Source: Lanius collurio (taxonomy: Eukaryota > Chordata > Aves > Passeriformes > Laniidae). Taken from it: a stretch of 64,000 nt of DNA. Every line of letters starts with the position of its first letter. Position 1 is the stretch's first letter. Below, in pieces: positions 62,809 to 64,000 of this stretch. The notes under the pieces are model-generated. The model was not told the DNA's origin. It saw nothing but the letters and a program-made list of their open reading frames with translations, and searched no databases. The stretch covers positions 25,114,483-25,178,482 of the forward strand of contig JACBWW010000015.1 of NCBI GenBank assembly GCA_020086605.1, written 5' to 3'. The translations under genes were made by a program, and so were the position numbers.

Positions 62809-64000
62809 CTGTTAGGAAAAACAAACAAACAACAAAAAATGGGATTAGTTTTTCATCTACACAGAAGAAGGCATGTGTCTACAGGCAGGAAGACTTTGCC
62901 CCTGGTTTTAGCAAAAAGAAAACAGCGTATCAAAATAAATTACAGGGAGCTTTTGTCTTCAAGCTGGATGCAGTTTACATATCTTAAAGCTTGAGGAAAT
63001 ATAAGGAAATGGAAGTGTTACGAGCATAGAAATTTATCATAACCAAAGTACATTTGAAACCACAATGTCTCTTTTCTTTTTTAAATATGTAAAAGCAGTG
63101 TGCATGTTAATGACATGTAGATGTTATTTCTGCAAATGGAGAAACAGAAAATAAATCAAATGAAACAACTCTGATTGTCACTTTTTTTTTAGTGTCCACT
63201 GGTTTCACAAGGCTGCCAGCTGGATTAGCTTCTTTATTTACACTTAACACCAAGACACATGTATTGCTGCATTTTAGCTAATCTCCCATATGCCTGTAAG
63301 CCAGATAAACAGCTACAGGCAGGTGGGCAAGCCTTCCCTGCTTGCCAGATCCACTCCACAAAAAGATGTTCTTTGCAATGCTGCTTCACACTTCTTCCAC
63401 CCTGCGATGAGGGCAAGTGTGTATACTTGTGCAGGCACTCACACACTACATTTGCTAATGCAGTAGCTGCTGCCACGCTTCTGCCCAGAGAAAAGGAGGG
63501 GCAATCCTTCTTCACATGGGCAGCAAAACTAAGATTATCACTTGCTCCACCTCAGGAGGTCAGTGGGAGCAGAGGCGCAGCCACTGCTCGGCCCCAAATG
63601 TTCCAACAAATACGAGTAGCAGTTAGTTTTTGCTTGCTTTCTCCCACTGACTTTCTGCCTGGATAACAAAGCTGGAGACATGGGATGACTGCTGCATGTT
63701 AGGTTTTTTGGGTGTTTTCAGGAAAGCTGGAAGCTCTGGTGGGATGGAAGAAGTATTCCATATTACCCTGCTAAATAACATTTATTTATCTCCTAAATTA
63801 CCTTCTCAAAGACTGATCTTCAAATACCAGGACAAGACACGAAGTGTGAGAAGCAGTATAGGAACTCCGTCCTGCTCCTAGCCATCTCTCTAGTTTTCAC
63901 ATGATGTATTACCTACAACTTCAAAGGAATTGCTGCTGCACAGCAGAGGGAGTCAACTTCTAGCTGGGAAGCAAGCAGCACCTTGAATATCTGTTTGCTC
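62809..64000 (-). other. ADGRL3: ADGRL3 intron upstream of the TM6-TM7 exon (partial)
   Basis: The intron continues past the right edge. It ends at 62809 with a T-rich acceptor (TTTTTTGTTGTTTGTTTG ... CCTAACAG). I looked for the preceding latrophilin exon (TM5 and the third intracellular loop) and do not see it. Open frames at 63234-63515 and 63259-63666 overlap on opposite strands and show no family resemblance. Confidence 0.85.

Noticed and set aside
1..64000. Searched for CRISPR arrays, tRNA/rRNA genes, operons and intact retroviral genes.
   Set aside because: No regularly spaced repeats, no RNA-gene consensus and no polymerase or protease motifs in any frame. The window is ordinary vertebrate gene-end plus intergenic DNA.

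Overview
The window is vertebrate nuclear DNA, almost certainly from a bird and probably a songbird. It has long AT-rich non-coding stretches, spliceosomal introns with GT-AG borders, many short poly-A/poly-T runs, a decayed CR1-like LINE fragment near 21.9 kb, and no bacterial-style gene packing. The species call rests on this general texture and is an inference.

The only gene I can support is the 3' end of ADGRL3 (latrophilin-3, LPHN3), an adhesion GPCR of the synapse, on the minus strand. It therefore reads from right to left. Six exons can be placed to the base with consensus splice sites and matching phases: TM6-TM7 (62640-62808), juxtamembrane tail (59747-59872), tail exon (57052-57148), an in-frame 129-nt exon (41319-41447), a 52-nt exon (37861-37912), and the terminal exon (35029-35834) that ends in a PDZ-binding LVTSL. 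The 3' UTR follows, probably from 35028 down to about 33.4 kb. Exons upstream of TM6 lie beyond the right edge.

The most interesting structure is the alternative tail. The 129-nt exon is a multiple of three, so it adds sequence without changing frame. The 52-nt exon is not (52 = 3n+1), so including it makes the start of the terminal exon be read in another frame. That frame closes after 20 codons at a TAA (35774-35776), giving a short tail ending GYSTTEW with no PDZ motif. About 60 nt of the terminal exon are therefore dual-coding. One apparent bird/mammal difference there changes the long-tail protein but is silent in the short-tail frame. Both alternative exons have UG-rich or pyrimidine-rich tracts just downstream, which are candidate splicing-control elements.

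The left half (1 to about 33.4 kb) is intergenic DNA downstream of ADGRL3. I found no credible coding exon, RNA gene or intact mobile element in it. It holds simple repeats, one CR1-like remnant, and some AT-rich stretches that could be conserved non-coding elements but need alignment to judge.
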